Shown piece by piece: positions 22,909 to 32,086 of a stretch of 64,000 nucleotides of DNA; positions within the stretch are counted from its first letter, which is position 1; every line of letters begins with the position of its first letter. The notes under the pieces are model-generated. The model did not search any database and was not told the origin of the DNA. It saw only the letters and a program-made list of their open reading frames with translations. This DNA is from Bdellovibrio sp047344985 (GTDB lineage Bacteria; Bdellovibrionota; Bdellovibrionia; Bdellovibrionales; Bdellovibrionaceae): NCBI RefSeq assembly GCF_047344985.1, contig NZ_CP178861.1:1922001-1986000 (forward strand), written 5' to 3'. The translations under genes were made by a program, and so were the position numbers.

Positions 22909-24711
22909 CTAGCGAACTCCGCCGGCTCTTCCTGGTTCATCCGTTTTCGTTCCCCCCTCAGTCGTCGGTGTCGGAGGAGGAACTATCACTGGCGGCGTAC
23001 AAACTCCGTTGATCATCGAGTTTGGAGCTGGGCACGGCGCTGGAGGCGGCGGTTCTACAACAGGTGTTGTTGGAGAAGTCGTCGCCGTCGGCTCTGGCAC
23101 TGGAGCTGGTGGAACATAAGTCGGAGTTTGCGCTTTGGCTTTGTTTTTATCTTTGAACAACCACCAGAACAAACCAAGAGCTGCGATACCAACACCCACT
23201 GGGATGATCCAGTTTTTGTTACGGCACCAGAAGCCACAGTCATCAGCTTTCTTAACATCTTTACCGCCTGGAAGGTCGCCTTTGCCACCTGTCTCAACGA
23301 TCATACAGATGCCGCCTTCGCCCTCTTTTTGACCTTCAGGACATTTACAGCCTTTTCCATTCGCTGTTGGACTAGCTCCGCCTGTTTGGTCATTACATGT
23401 TTGCGTCGGAGGATCTGGCAATTTTCCTGGAGGCGTGATCGGCTCAGGATTCACCGCGAATGTTTCCAATGCAATCATACGTGTTTGAAGTTTTTTACAA
23501 GCGTCGTCTTGTTCTTTACGTTGTTGAGTCACTTTCAACAAAGGTGCTGTGCTACATTTTTGATTTGCATCGTTCAACATATCACGAAGCTCACCCAAGA
23601 ACGGTTCAATTTCTGCTTTTTGAGATTCAGGAATTTTACCTTCTTCGTTCAACTTCAAATCTACTTTTTTACCAGCAGCATGTTCCAAGTAAGACTCAAT
23701 GATACGTTTTTTATCTTGAGGCGTTCCTACCGGAGAAAGATCATTACACTTTGAAGTCGCGTATTGAATTTCAGAACCACCAACGCAATAAGAAGCGCCA
23801 CCAGCTTTAAAGCCGTAAACCAACGGATTACAAGCTACAGAGTTGCCAGAGCAGCTACCACGGCGCGCTTCCATTTGACCGCGAAGATCCGCGTTCAGTG
23901 CGCCGCCTTTTTTCTCACTACCGCAAGAATCATCTTTACCGTATTTAGAAATATAACCGGCAATGATACAGTTTTGGCCTGTTAAAGCTCCTGCGTAAGC
24001 TGTGCCTCCGAAAAGAACCTGAAGAACGTATTCATATTTATTTTCTGGCTGATAAGAAGCTCTTTGATTTTTGCTGATAATTTTAATCACTTTGTCAGCC
24101 GCTTCCATAGCCATACGCATACGAACCATGTATTCCGCTCTTTGACGGGGGCTGAGTTGTTTATACTCCGTCCAGGATAAAACCGGGTTGTTGCTCACGC
24201 GACCTTGTTTTCCCGTTTTCAAAGCTTTATTGATAGTCGGATCTTCTTTTGCCAACTTTCCAGCAACATCATTAAAGCTGTTATAGTTCATCAATTCTTT
24301 TTTCGAGAAAGACACACCATTGACTTTGAGTGGTTTGTCTTCATCACCCGTGTAAGTCAAAGTCGCTGATTGGCCGTCTTTTGTGAGAGTCAAACGCACT
24401 TGCTCATTGCCATCGGAATCTTTGAAGCTTGTCGCTTCAATGTTTGGCATAAGTTCATTGCGGTTCAAACGAACCCATTCATCCATTTGCGTTTGCAATT
24501 TATCTGGATAAACGTGACGAACCATCTTCCAGTATTCACCCACAGTCATTTTCTTTGTCGTGAGACCTGTTTCTTTCAGATATTGATTGATCAGTTTCTT
24601 TTGCGAAGCTGCCGCTGCGCCTTCTGCCAAAGGAGAAATACACATCGTAACGACGGAAACTCCCGCAGCGAAATTTTTAAAGAAAGAAAAAGGTTTCAAC
24701 TTCCATTTCAT
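22909..24711 (-). CDS. Exported protein with late membrane anchor and Pro-rich tail
   Basis: The 600-residue protein has a signal peptide (cleavage near residue 35, EGAAAA). Residues 40-430 are mixed helical and contain a Cys-rich patch at 248-310 (GQNCIIAGYI, DSCGSEKKGG, SVACNPLVYG, GASYCVGG). Residues 430-480 form a second Cys-containing region (CNDQTGG, CKCPEGQKEG). A hydrophobic helix at 501-519 (WIIPVGVGIAALGLFWWLF) precedes a basic KDKNKAK and about 70 Pro/Thr/Val residues. If the helix anchors the protein, the bulk is periplasmic and the Pro-rich tail cytosolic. No family recognised. It lies between a PilZ membrane protein gene and an RDD protein gene, all on the same strand. Confidence 0.82.
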   Translation of the reverse strand: MKWKLKPFSFFKNFAAGVSVVTMCISPLAEGAAAASQKKLINQYLKETGLTTKKMTVGEYWKMVRHVYPDKLQTQMDEWVRLNRNELMPNIEATSFKDSDGNEQVRLTLTKDGQSATLTYTGDEDKPLKVNGVSFSKKELMNYNSFNDVAGKLAKEDPTINKALKTGKQGRVSNNPVLSWTEYKQLSPRQRAEYMVRMRMAMEAADKVIKIISKNQRASYQPENKYEYVLQVLFGGTAYAGALTGQNCIIAGYISKYGKDDSCGSEKKGGALNADLRGQMEARRGSCSGNSVACNPLVYGFKAGGASYCVGGSEIQYATSKCNDLSPVGTPQDKKRIIESYLEHAAGKKVDLKLNEEGKIPESQKAEIEPFLGELRDMLNDANQKCSTAPLLKVTQQRKEQDDACKKLQTRMIALETFAVNPEPITPPGKLPDPPTQTCNDQTGGASPTANGKGCKCPEGQKEGEGGICMIVETGGKGDLPGGKDVKKADDCGFWCRNKNWIIPVGVGIAALGLFWWLFKDKNKAKAQTPTYVPPAPVPEPTATTSPTTPVVEPPPPAPCPAPNSMINGVCTPPVIVPPPTPTTEGGTKTDEPGRAGGVR

Positions 24712-24774
24712 AACGACCTCATGCTTTTGAGTCTTTTCGGTACACTTTTTAAAAAACTTAACAAGAACCCGGAC

Positions 24775-25518
24775 TTATCCCGGAGATTCGTTCGATGTCT
24801 CAATTTGAGATCGAATCCAGTCCAAAAGATAGCCTCGATCTCTTTGCTCCAACTCTTTAAACTTCAATCGCAAGACATTATCGCGGTACTCAACCACCCT
24901 GGCCTTGACCTTGATATTGCGAATCTTAGGAAAGATCACGTCCACGTATTTAAGCTCTTTGGAAGTGCCTTCCATGTCCCGCTTTAAAAGCACACGGGTG
25001 CCCGCAATAGAGATTGATTCCGTGACACCTTCAAAAATATCCTGACCGACAATGTTCACGGGCGTGCGGAACTCATAACGATGTGCTGTTGGGAAAAGCC
25101 AACGCGCACGGCGATCCAAGTAAGGAAAACGGAAATAAAACGCAAGAATCAGAATGGCGATGGTCACAAGACTTGAGAAAACAAGCTGCCATTGCGCGAA
25201 GGAGCCTTCGTGAGAAAGATCATGAGAAAAGAAGCGATAAGCATTGATCAATAAGACCAGACTCAAAGAAACAATCGCAAGAGACCACGATGTTTTATGA
25301 GGACGGAATAACAGAACACCTGTAAGAAATAAAAGACTTAGCCACAGCCAATCGAGCGTTGAAACACTCTGCAAGAATGCAAAAAGAACGGAAGGTTCAT
25401 ACCACCCAGACACTCCACTTCCGGCAAAGCTAATCAGCAAATTTCCTAAAGGGGCGAGAATAAAAAGAAAAGCTAGAAGAAAAACCCCTGTAGGTCTTTT
25501 TAGCTCCGCCTGTGTCAT
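24775..25518 (-). CDS. Membrane protein with C-terminal PilZ-like domain
   Basis: The 247-residue protein has four hydrophobic helices (about 12-33, 45-71, 78-95, 110-131) followed by a cytosolic PilZ-like domain from about residue 140. RYEFR at 147-151 gives the RxxxR c-di-GMP motif, and TESISIAG at 166-173 stands where DxSxxG is expected; the Asp is replaced, so binding may be weakened. KVKARVV and LRLKFKEL complete the barrel. PilZ proteins transmit c-di-GMP levels to motility, secretion or envelope functions, and predatory Bdellovibrio has many. The gene leads a same-strand group with the exported 600-residue protein and the RDD protein. Confidence 0.85.
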   Translation of the reverse strand: MTQAELKRPTGVFLLAFLFILAPLGNLLISFAGSGVSGWYEPSVLFAFLQSVSTLDWLWLSLLFLTGVLLFRPHKTSWSLAIVSLSLVLLINAYRFFSHDLSHEGSFAQWQLVFSSLVTIAILILAFYFRFPYLDRRARWLFPTAHRYEFRTPVNIVGQDIFEGVTESISIAGTRVLLKRDMEGTSKELKYVDVIFPKIRNIKVKARVVEYRDNVLRLKFKELEQRDRGYLLDWIRSQIETSNESPG

Positions 25519-25608
25519 TCAACCTCCACACCTGATGCTAAACGAAACAGGCTTGACTGAGGATGATTTTTGCGCGAGCTAGACCTTAGCTAGGGGTTTG
25601 TCGAACGA

Positions 25609-26271
25609 TTAATTTCTTTTAGCCGGGATGGAAATCGTTGTTCTTCCATCATCACTCTTGTCGTCCGTCGTCATTTTGCAAATTTCAACAAGCGTGTTTT
25701 CCTGAACTAAAGAATAAATATCTGCGATCTGCTCGTTCGTCACTGCCACGCAGCCGCGCGTCCAGTTCATCGGATGAATCGCACCGACCACCTGACGTTT
25801 TCTATCATCACTTGGAAGACCGTGAATCATAATGTCGCCGCCTGCAGACTTACCTTGGGCCTTGGCGAATTCTACGTCCTTCTTGTTAGGATAAGAAACA
25901 TGAAGAGCTTTGGTGTATTCACTTTGTGGATTTTTATAATCGACGTAGTAAATGCCTTCAGGAGTTTTTCCATCTCCTTCAAATTGTTTGTGACCAACAG
26001 GATTTGAACCGAAGGCCACAGGGTAAACTCTAAGCATTGTTTCGCCCGAGATCAGATAAAGCTCTTTGCGGTCTTTAGAAACCACGATGCGCTCAATCTT
26101 AAGGCCTTCATCTTTGATTCTTTGTACAGACTCTCGAGAGCGATCTAAGAGCTTGTCCACCTTTGTGATGTCATCACAGAACTGGTAGTTCTTATCCGCA
26201 GCTTTAGAGCCGGCAAATACGTTGGCAGAGAACAAGCTAATAGTCAGAATTGTAAGTAGAGAGTTTTTCAT
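25609..26271 (-). CDS. L,D-transpeptidase (YkuD family), exported
   Basis: The 220-residue protein has a signal peptide ending near residue 20 (NVFAGS). The YkuD catalytic region is clear: VAFGSNPVGHKQFEGDGKTPEG (PxG-KxxxGDGxTPEG type turn), IMIHGLP, and NWTRGCVAVTNEQI, where the Cys of RGC is the nucleophile of the HxnSHGC-type motif. Such enzymes form 3-3 cross-links in peptidoglycan or attach lipoproteins. Bdellovibrio carries many L,D-transpeptidases for modifying its own and its prey's wall. It is a single gene in the periplasmic-protein-rich region, about 90 bases beyond the PilZ gene. Confidence 0.92.
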   Translation of the reverse strand: MKNSLLTILTISLFSANVFAGSKAADKNYQFCDDITKVDKLLDRSRESVQRIKDEGLKIERIVVSKDRKELYLISGETMLRVYPVAFGSNPVGHKQFEGDGKTPEGIYYVDYKNPQSEYTKALHVSYPNKKDVEFAKAQGKSAGGDIMIHGLPSDDRKRQVVGAIHPMNWTRGCVAVTNEQIADIYSLVQENTLVEICKMTTDDKSDDGRTTISIPAKRN

Positions 26272-26365
26272 GGATTGAATTTATATCACAGGCCCAGGAC
26301 TTTCGCACCGACTAACAAATTAAATTTTTTCGTGATGTTTTCTCTCTGCCAAAGACAAATAAAAA

Positions 26366-26389
26366 GGTCCCTGTGTTTCCACAGAGACC
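26366..26389 (-). terminator. Intrinsic terminator of the NlpC/P60 lipoprotein gene
   Basis: GGTC-CTGTG and CACAG-GACC form a stem with one C-A mismatch around TTTC. On the minus strand the stem is followed by TTTTTATTT. It sits about 40 bases past the stop codon at 26428. Confidence 0.8.
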
Positions 26390-26427
26390 CTGTTTGTCAC
26401 TTGTGTCTGAAAGTTCGTCAGCCGTTT

Positions 26428-27945
26428 TTAACGAACAAACGAAGAGCATGATTGAATGCAGCTTTCACGAGCCATTTTCACTCGAGGAGCCATACACTCC
26501 GGAGTGCCTTTGTGACGCACAACCGAGAGTGTTCCTACATTCGGCGTATAGGTCTTATTAGAGACTTTGGCCATACATGCATAGTACGCATACTTCTCAA
26601 GACCCGTTTTCATTTTACTGCTCGTTGGCAGATAGTTGCGGGCTTCATAGTAGTTAATACCAATGCCACCTTTGCTCGGAGCACTTTGCGCAACTACAAA
26701 ATTAAAACCGTCTGAAGTGATCTTTTTGCAATCCGCTTCGGTTTTCGCTGAAGCAATACCGAAAGGATCTGCACCCACTTTATCAATCAAAAGAACGTGT
26801 CCGTAAACAGCAACAATATCTCCTGCTTTCATAGAAACCGCTGGTGTCACAGAGATTTTACTTAAGCACGTCAGACCGTTGTCTTGAGGCTCTACGTAAG
26901 AGCTAGATCCCCACGCCCAAGAGTCTGAAGCTTTCAGAGCGCGGCCGGCTTTGAGTCTTAGTCCTGCCGTCGCCATGGAGGTGAAGACATATCCAGAGCA
27001 GTCAATACCTAGAACACTTGTGCCGTCACCGTTATTTTTAAAAAGATCAATCGGAGAGTCCGTCGCTGTTGTCGCGTAGGGCTTTCCACCGTAATCATAA
27101 ATCAATGGATTGCTGCGAACATTGAAGCAGCCTTGTCCGTAAGAACTCATATCGCGCACGTAGTAGTGCGTGCTTTGCACCTTCGAAAGGCTTGCGATCA
27201 TACGCTTGCTGCCGACACCATCGGAGTGTTTACCGACGATGCTAATACCTTGCACCTCAGGAGTTTGATCATTCATCGACGGAAGTTGGATGCTTTGGCA
27301 ACTTTGATAAGCCGTCGCAAAAGCCCAACGACCACCAAAGACCGACAACGGCGTTCCCGAATTTAAAGCTTGTTGTTTGTGATATTCATAATCACGGTTC
27401 GGTTCCGGCTGTGTTGGCGTTACACCGGCTGTTGTGTTGCTATCGCCGGAGGGAGCCGGGCAATTAAGTTCAAATGATTGAACTGTTTTTTGAAGCTGGT
27501 TGAAATTGCCACGCACTTTGTCTTGCATGTAGGAGCGGAAAACCGTTGTGCGGTCTCCGACGTCGATCGCCGACAACAGAATCAAAAGCTGTTCTGGCGT
27601 TTCAACGCGCTCGCCTTGTGGTGCTTCGGATAAAAGTGAATCCACCAACTGATCAAGGTCTTTGGAAAGACGCTTCACATCACCGGATGTCAGTTGCGGA
27701 TTTTGCTCCGCCAACTTATCCACTTGGTCATGCATGGCCTGCTTCATGGTATCGGCCGTGGGAATGGATTTCTGCTCCAAAAGATAAGTTTTAAGGCCAT
27801 CCCAGAGCTTTGTTTCTAATTCCTTGTCCTTACACGCGATGTCTTGCGCCGTTTGTGAAGCAATGTTGTTTGCAGCTTCGTATCCTTGCGGAGCGCAAGC
27901 CGTCATCATCATCCCTAAAGCAAAGTATAAACTGTGTTTTTTCAT
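26428..27945 (-). CDS. NlpC/P60-type lipoprotein (peptidoglycan-hydrolase-like)
   Basis: The protein has 505 residues from the ATG at 27945; an in-frame start at 27990 would put the signal too deep. Lipobox MTAC gives Cys17. Residues 35-170 are helical and Gln/Asp-rich, followed by a Thr/Pro linker. The C-terminal region is NlpC/P60-like: VLGIDCSGYVF with Cys316, then GDIVAVYGHVLLID with His383, as in gamma-D-glutamyl endopeptidases that cut the peptide stems of peptidoglycan. A wall-cutting lipoprotein would suit prey entry or remodelling. A terminator follows. The family is well supported; substrate and target wall are inferred. Confidence 0.88.
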   Translation of the reverse strand: MKKHSLYFALGMMMTACAPQGYEAANNIASQTAQDIACKDKELETKLWDGLKTYLLEQKSIPTADTMKQAMHDQVDKLAEQNPQLTSGDVKRLSKDLDQLVDSLLSEAPQGERVETPEQLLILLSAIDVGDRTTVFRSYMQDKVRGNFNQLQKTVQSFELNCPAPSGDSNTTAGVTPTQPEPNRDYEYHKQQALNSGTPLSVFGGRWAFATAYQSCQSIQLPSMNDQTPEVQGISIVGKHSDGVGSKRMIASLSKVQSTHYYVRDMSSYGQGCFNVRSNPLIYDYGGKPYATTATDSPIDLFKNNGDGTSVLGIDCSGYVFTSMATAGLRLKAGRALKASDSWAWGSSSYVEPQDNGLTCLSKISVTPAVSMKAGDIVAVYGHVLLIDKVGADPFGIASAKTEADCKKITSDGFNFVVAQSAPSKGGIGINYYEARNYLPTSSKMKTGLEKYAYYACMAKVSNKTYTPNVGTLSVVRHKGTPECMAPRVKMARESCIQSCSSFVR

Positions 27946-28057
27946 GCTGTCTTTATCGGCAGCTTCGAGGACACAGATTACACTCCTCACAAATTTTAGA
28001 CTCGACTAGACTAAAAAATAGTCACTATAATAGGACTTTAAGAGGGACCCAAATACC

Positions 28058-29113
28058 ATGGCAGAAAAGTTTATCAAAATTCAGGCACTCTATGGGCTTT
28101 TAGAGCTAGAACCCTTCATACTTTTGGGCTGTTTGATCGCCATCACTTGGGTGTTTTATAAGTTCTTCCTGCGTGAAGCGAGCGAGGAAAGACATCGCAG
28201 TCTGCGCAATCATTTCAGAACTTTGCTTCGTCATTACGTCGTTCTGAGTTTTTTATTTCTTGTTTTTATCTTCTTACAAACTTCCGAACCGCAACTAGGA
28301 ACACTCGCCAAGGTCACACCTTATGTGGCACTAGTGACTTTCATCTGGGGTAACGTTGTTTTTGTTAAAACCTCTCGCTTGATCATTCTTCAGTACTTGT
28401 TTTTAGGTTCTATGAAGCACGGCGTGCCTTTGCTTCTGGTGAATATCTTTTCTTTGATTCTCTCCATTGTGCTTTTATTCTGGGGCATCACTCATGTCTT
28501 TGGACTTGAGGTGGGGCCGCTTCTTGCGACATCGGCGGCGGCTTCCGTGATTCTGGGTTTGGCGTTGCAAGATACTCTGGGAAATCTTTTTGCCGGAATC
28601 TCTTTGCAGGTTGATCGCAACTTTGAAATCGGGGACTGGCTTGAAGTTGTGAGTGGAATTCAAAAAACCACGGGACAAGTGCGCGAGATTACTTGGCGCT
28701 CAACAACACTGGTGGGCTTTTCAGATGAGTTGATCACTCTGCCAAATCGTTTTATGGCCAATGCTACGATTTCCAACTTCTCCCCGCCTGAAAATCCGAT
28801 TGTTCGTCGTCAGATCTTCCGTTTGGCTTACGGGGAGAATGTCGAGCTGGCAAAACAGATTCTCGAACGCACCGTCGCCGGAATCGGCGAAATTCGTGGT
28901 ATTCCAGCGCCTTGGGCTTATGTAAGTGACACCAATGAACATTGGATTGAAGTGAAAATTATTTATTTTATCGACAATTACGGATCGCAATTCAATATTG
29001 GTGATAAGGTTTATGTCCGTGGCGTTGAGGCTTTGCGCTCAGCGGGTCTTAAATTAGCTCGACAAACCTTTGAGATTTCAGATAGAAGTGCTCTGCCTGT
29101 GGAGCCGACATGA
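28058..29113 (+). CDS. MscS-family mechanosensitive ion channel
   Basis: The 351-residue protein has four predicted helices (about 15-38, 65-85, 90-110, 125-150) and then the MscS pore helix and beta domain: GPLLATSAAASVILGLALQDTL (split here; alanine-glycine-rich TM3), GISLQVDRNFEIGDWLEV, ITWRSTTLVG and LPNRFMANATISNFS. This is the MscS signature of small-conductance channels that vent solutes during hypo-osmotic stress, relevant to a predator moving between prey periplasm and open medium. The gene shares ATGA with the following ttcA gene, so the two are coupled. Channels with extra N-terminal helices are common in this family. Confidence 0.93.
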   Translation: MAEKFIKIQALYGLLELEPFILLGCLIAITWVFYKFFLREASEERHRSLRNHFRTLLRHYVVLSFLFLVFIFLQTSEPQLGTLAKVTPYVALVTFIWGNVVFVKTSRLIILQYLFLGSMKHGVPLLLVNIFSLILSIVLLFWGITHVFGLEVGPLLATSAAASVILGLALQDTLGNLFAGISLQVDRNFEIGDWLEVVSGIQKTTGQVREITWRSTTLVGFSDELITLPNRFMANATISNFSPPENPIVRRQIFRLAYGENVELAKQILERTVAGIGEIRGIPAPWAYVSDTNEHWIEVKIIYFIDNYGSQFNIGDKVYVRGVEALRSAGLKLARQTFEISDRSALPVEPT

Positions 29114-29943
29114 AAATAGATTTCGAAAACCCTTTAGCCATTAAAATTCGCAAACAGATTGTCCAAGCTTTGAACGACTTCAATATGATTGAAGACGGAG
29201 ACAAGATCATGGTTTGTGTTTCTGGCGGCAAGGATTCGAGTGTTCTCTTGGCTTTGCTCACAGAAATTCAGCGCCGCTCGGAAAGAAGATTTCATCTGGA
29301 AGCCGCAATCCTGGATCAAAAACAACCGGGATTTGATGCTGCGAAATTCAAATCCTGGGTTGAAGGTCTTGGCATCAAACTTCACGTTATTGAAAAAGAC
29401 ACATATTCAATTGTGAAAGAAAAAGTGCAAGGTGGAATTTATTGTTCGCTTTGTTCCCGTCTTCGTCGCGCGATTTTGTATGATTTTGCTTATGACAATG
29501 GATTTACAAAATTGGCTCTGGGACATCATCGTGATGACGTCGTTCATACGGCTCTTTTAAATCTTTTCTATGTCGGAACAACGGCGAGCATGCCTCCGAA
29601 ACTTCTTTCTGACGATGGAAGAAATATTTTAGTTCGTCCCTTGTCTTATGTTTCAGAGAGAGAAATCGAAGAACTTGCCGCGATCTGGGCATTCCCAGTC
29701 ATTCCCTGCAATCTTTGCGGCTCTCAAGATGGATTAAAACGTCAAAGAGTGAAAAAACTTGTTCGAGATCTCGAAAAAGAGATCCCAAACATCTATGCTT
29801 CCATTCAAACGGCAATGTCCAACGTGAAACCCAGCCAGATGATGGACCAAAACCTTTGGGATTTTAAAAATCTTAAGGCAGAACCTTCTTCACCGCAGGT
29901 CGCTCACTCACCTTCTGAATCCAGCGAAGAACTGAAGGTTTAG
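29110..29943 (+). CDS. ttcA: tRNA 2-thiocytidine biosynthesis protein TtcA
   Basis: The 277-residue protein has the PP-loop SGGKDS at residues 38-43, a first Cys pair (YCSLCSRLRR) and a second (PCNLCGSQ), and GHHRDDVVHTALLN. This is the complete TtcA layout: ATP-dependent thiolation of C32 in certain tRNAs with a 4Fe-4S cluster. It begins four bases before the end of the MscS gene (ATGA overlap). Its last 71 bases overlap the 3' end of the opposite-strand glutathione S-transferase gene, so its Ser/Pro-rich tail (about 30 residues beyond the usual end) arises from sequence shared with that gene. Confidence 0.95.
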   Translation: MKIDFENPLAIKIRKQIVQALNDFNMIEDGDKIMVCVSGGKDSSVLLALLTEIQRRSERRFHLEAAILDQKQPGFDAAKFKSWVEGLGIKLHVIEKDTYSIVKEKVQGGIYCSLCSRLRRAILYDFAYDNGFTKLALGHHRDDVVHTALLNLFYVGTTASMPPKLLSDDGRNILVRPLSYVSEREIEELAAIWAFPVIPCNLCGSQDGLKRQRVKKLVRDLEKEIPNIYASIQTAMSNVKPSQMMDQNLWDFKNLKAEPSSPQVAHSPSESSEELKV

Positions 29944-30487
29944 ATTCAAACCATTCCGGCTTTGATTTTGTGAATCCTACGATCCACGGGTACGTCGCGA
30001 TATCCGCAATCGTGTAGGTGCTTCCAGCAAGATATTCGTTTTTTTGAAGCTGAAGCTCCATGACTCCGACAAGGCGAATGCACTCTTTTTCAAAGCGTTC
30101 AATGAATCCTGGATTTGCAGGCTTCATCGTATTCACGCCGTAATAGTAATTCCCAAACATCGGACCGATTGCTGACATCTGAAACATCACCCATTGCAGA
30201 GTGTGCGCTTTTTCTTCAAGACTGTGACCGATAAAGCTTCCGTATTTCTCGGCGAGATAATAAAGAATCGCACCGCTTTCAAAGACCGTGGTCTTATGAT
30301 CGTAAGGACCATGGCGATCCACAATCACCGGGATTCTACCGTTGGGATTCATCTCTAAAAACTCAGGCGATTTTTGTTCATTTTTAGAAAGATCCACTTT
30401 GTGTTCTGTATAAGGAACTTCAAGCTCCTCCAACATCAAAGCGATTTTGCGTCCATTGGGAGTGCTGGCTGTGTAGAAATCGATCAT
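29873..30487 (-). CDS. Glutathione S-transferase (YfcG/Ure2p-like)
   Basis: The protein has 204 residues from the ATG at 30487, which has a GGAGG ribosome binding site six bases before it; an in-frame start at 30538 has none. The thioredoxin-like N-terminal domain reads MIDFYTASTPNGRKIALMLEEL, then NPNGRIPVIVD (cis-Pro motif) and FESGAILYYLAEKYG (glutathione gamma-Glu binding ESGAI). The helical C-terminal domain has TIADIATYPW, the N-capping box motif of GSTs. It is the Ure2p/YfcG type, with Thr/Asn instead of a Tyr or Ser in the catalytic area. Overlaps ttcA by 71 bases at the 3' ends. Confidence 0.93.
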   Translation of the reverse strand: MIDFYTASTPNGRKIALMLEELEVPYTEHKVDLSKNEQKSPEFLEMNPNGRIPVIVDRHGPYDHKTTVFESGAILYYLAEKYGSFIGHSLEEKAHTLQWVMFQMSAIGPMFGNYYYGVNTMKPANPGFIERFEKECIRLVGVMELQLQKNEYLAGSTYTIADIATYPWIVGFTKSKPEWFESKPSVLRWIQKVSERPAVKKVLP

Positions 30488-30601
30488 GGCGTCCTCCAAA
30501 GTCTTAAGATCATCTCTTATTTCTTGGCGATCAGACACCCCTGACCCTCCGCATCTATGATTGCCGCACCGAATGATCGGTGTTAGTTTTTTATCTCTTG
30601 T

Positions 30602-30677
30602 GCGGATATAGCGTAGTTGGTAGCGCGCTTCCTTGACATGGAAGAGGTCACTGGTTCGAGTCCAGTTATTCGCACCA
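30602..30677 (+). tRNA. tRNA-Val (anticodon GAC), CCA encoded
   Basis: Acceptor arms GCGGATA and TATTCGC pair with one G-T. The anticodon stem CTTCC/GGAAG encloses the loop TTGACAT, giving anticodon GAC for Val. The T-arm has GGTTCGAGTCC and the 3' ACCA is encoded. The length is 76 bases. No integrase gene or duplicated tRNA end was seen next to it. Confidence 0.95.
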
Positions 30678-30695
30678 TTTTTTTAAATCAAAAAT

Positions 30696-32066
30696 TTAAA
30701 ACTCAGCCTTAGCAGTTCCCAGTGGAGCTGCAGGAATTCTCCACTGCCCTTTTTCTCCATCAATTTCCCCCGGCGGCCGAACTCGTCTTACAGGCCCCCA
30801 ATAAGTTATGTCGTCAATCATCGCGGATTCAAAATACGAGGCTTCAGGTAAGGAAGAATGAATATTCCCACCTGGTCCTTTTAAAAGGACGTTGGCAGCA
30901 CCCACCAAGGAACCCTTCACAAAACAGTTTGTCCGATTTTTATAAAGTTCCGTAAGAGCCCGACAAACACCCGCAGCAAGCAAAAATCCGACGCCGTGAT
31001 CTAAAGCCTGAGCCGGAAGAGGATATGGTTTGGGAGAGTTCTTGGCTTGTGCTCCGGCAGCGGCAATTCCCGTGCTCATCTGCACAAGGCTGTCGAAGCC
31101 GCGACGGTGTTTCCAGGGACCATGCCATCCATAAGCGTTCATAGTGGCAATTATCAAAGAAGAATTTATCTGCAGCAAACGTTCTTTGGTAAAACCAAGT
31201 TTGTCCAAAGCTCCCGGACGAAGTCCATGCACCAGCACATGAGCTTCTTTTAAAAGACCTTCGAAAACCTTTTTTCCATCAGAAGTTGAAATATCCAAAA
31301 ACGCGCAACGCTTTCCCACTGTGGTTTCAGGAAGAAGAGCTGCAACCTCCGTAAACCCGGGTGGATCAATTCTTAAAACGTCGGCTCCCTGAGAACTGAG
31401 AAACCTTGTGCATTCAGGCCCTGCAATCACACGTGTAAGATCTAGCACGCGAATTCCAGAAAGAGGCTTTTCTGAGGAGGAAACCGCGCCAAAGGTCGCT
31501 TTCTGGTGCGTCGACATTTTTTCTAAAGAAATCGGAAGTTCCTGTGTCGCGTATTCGCCATGAGAATGCGTCTGCCAACTTTGATAATCACGCAGAACCG
31601 CCGCACACCCACCGGCCTCGACAACAGATTTTTCAAGTTCTTCGGAATTTAAGGAAGCCACTTTGGCTGAAACCTCTTCGCGATTTGCGGAAACTTGAAG
31701 AACCTTTAAAACCGCTTGAAGATGATAACTGTAATTGGTGTGCAGACGAATCCAGCCATTGGCCGTCATGTAATCCCCTGCAATCGGATCCCATGCCGCC
31801 GGAATTTCCCAACCCTGGCCTTTTAAAAGAACTTCAGAGCGAAAGGCTGCGCAGGCCTCCACACGGTCCACTTTAACAGAGGAAATTTTTGTGGAATTCA
31901 TTCGCGCCGCTTTTAATTCAGCAGCGGCGAGGTTCGCTATTGCGATCACCTCGCTTGCAAAACCTGAGACATCAAAAACCGAAGGAAGAATTTTTTCAGG
32001 ACCAGAAAAAGAAATCTGGTGAATATCATCTCTGTGACCACTTAAAAACTGCCAATAGGAGTTCAT
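30696..32066 (-). CDS. Family III CoA-transferase (CaiB/BaiF type)
   Basis: The 456-residue protein has an N-terminal region of about 200 residues, then the CaiB/BaiF fold: GIRVLDLTRVIAGPECTRFL with the GP-xxxR substrate loop, GADVLRIDPP, KRCAFLDISTSDGKKVFEGL, HVLVHGLRPGALDKLGF, and NAYGWHGPWKHRRGFDSLVQ in which Asp is the catalytic carboxylate. Family III transferases move CoA between carboxylic acids or epimerise alpha-methylacyl-CoA. The size and N-terminal extension differ from racemases (about 360 residues). It is the third gene of a same-strand group with a thiolase and a hydrolase (20-base gap), which points to acyl-CoA metabolism. Exact substrate unknown. Confidence 0.85.
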   Translation of the reverse strand: MNSYWQFLSGHRDDIHQISFSGPEKILPSVFDVSGFASEVIAIANLAAAELKAARMNSTKISSVKVDRVEACAAFRSEVLLKGQGWEIPAAWDPIAGDYMTANGWIRLHTNYSYHLQAVLKVLQVSANREEVSAKVASLNSEELEKSVVEAGGCAAVLRDYQSWQTHSHGEYATQELPISLEKMSTHQKATFGAVSSSEKPLSGIRVLDLTRVIAGPECTRFLSSQGADVLRIDPPGFTEVAALLPETTVGKRCAFLDISTSDGKKVFEGLLKEAHVLVHGLRPGALDKLGFTKERLLQINSSLIIATMNAYGWHGPWKHRRGFDSLVQMSTGIAAAGAQAKNSPKPYPLPAQALDHGVGFLLAAGVCRALTELYKNRTNCFVKGSLVGAANVLLKGPGGNIHSSLPEASYFESAMIDDITYWGPVRRVRPPGEIDGEKGQWRIPAAPLGTAKAEF

Positions 32067-32086
32067 ATAAAAATCCTATCATGAAC

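Noticed and set aside
22888..23754. Plus-strand open frame of 288 codons, rich in Arg/Trp/Ser
   Set aside because: It is antisense to the 600-residue exported protein gene, has biased composition from the Pro-rich region and no ribosome binding site or family.
30602..30677. tRNA-Val as an integration site
   Set aside because: No integrase, direct repeat of the tRNA 3' end or foreign-looking DNA is adjacent; neighbours look ordinary.
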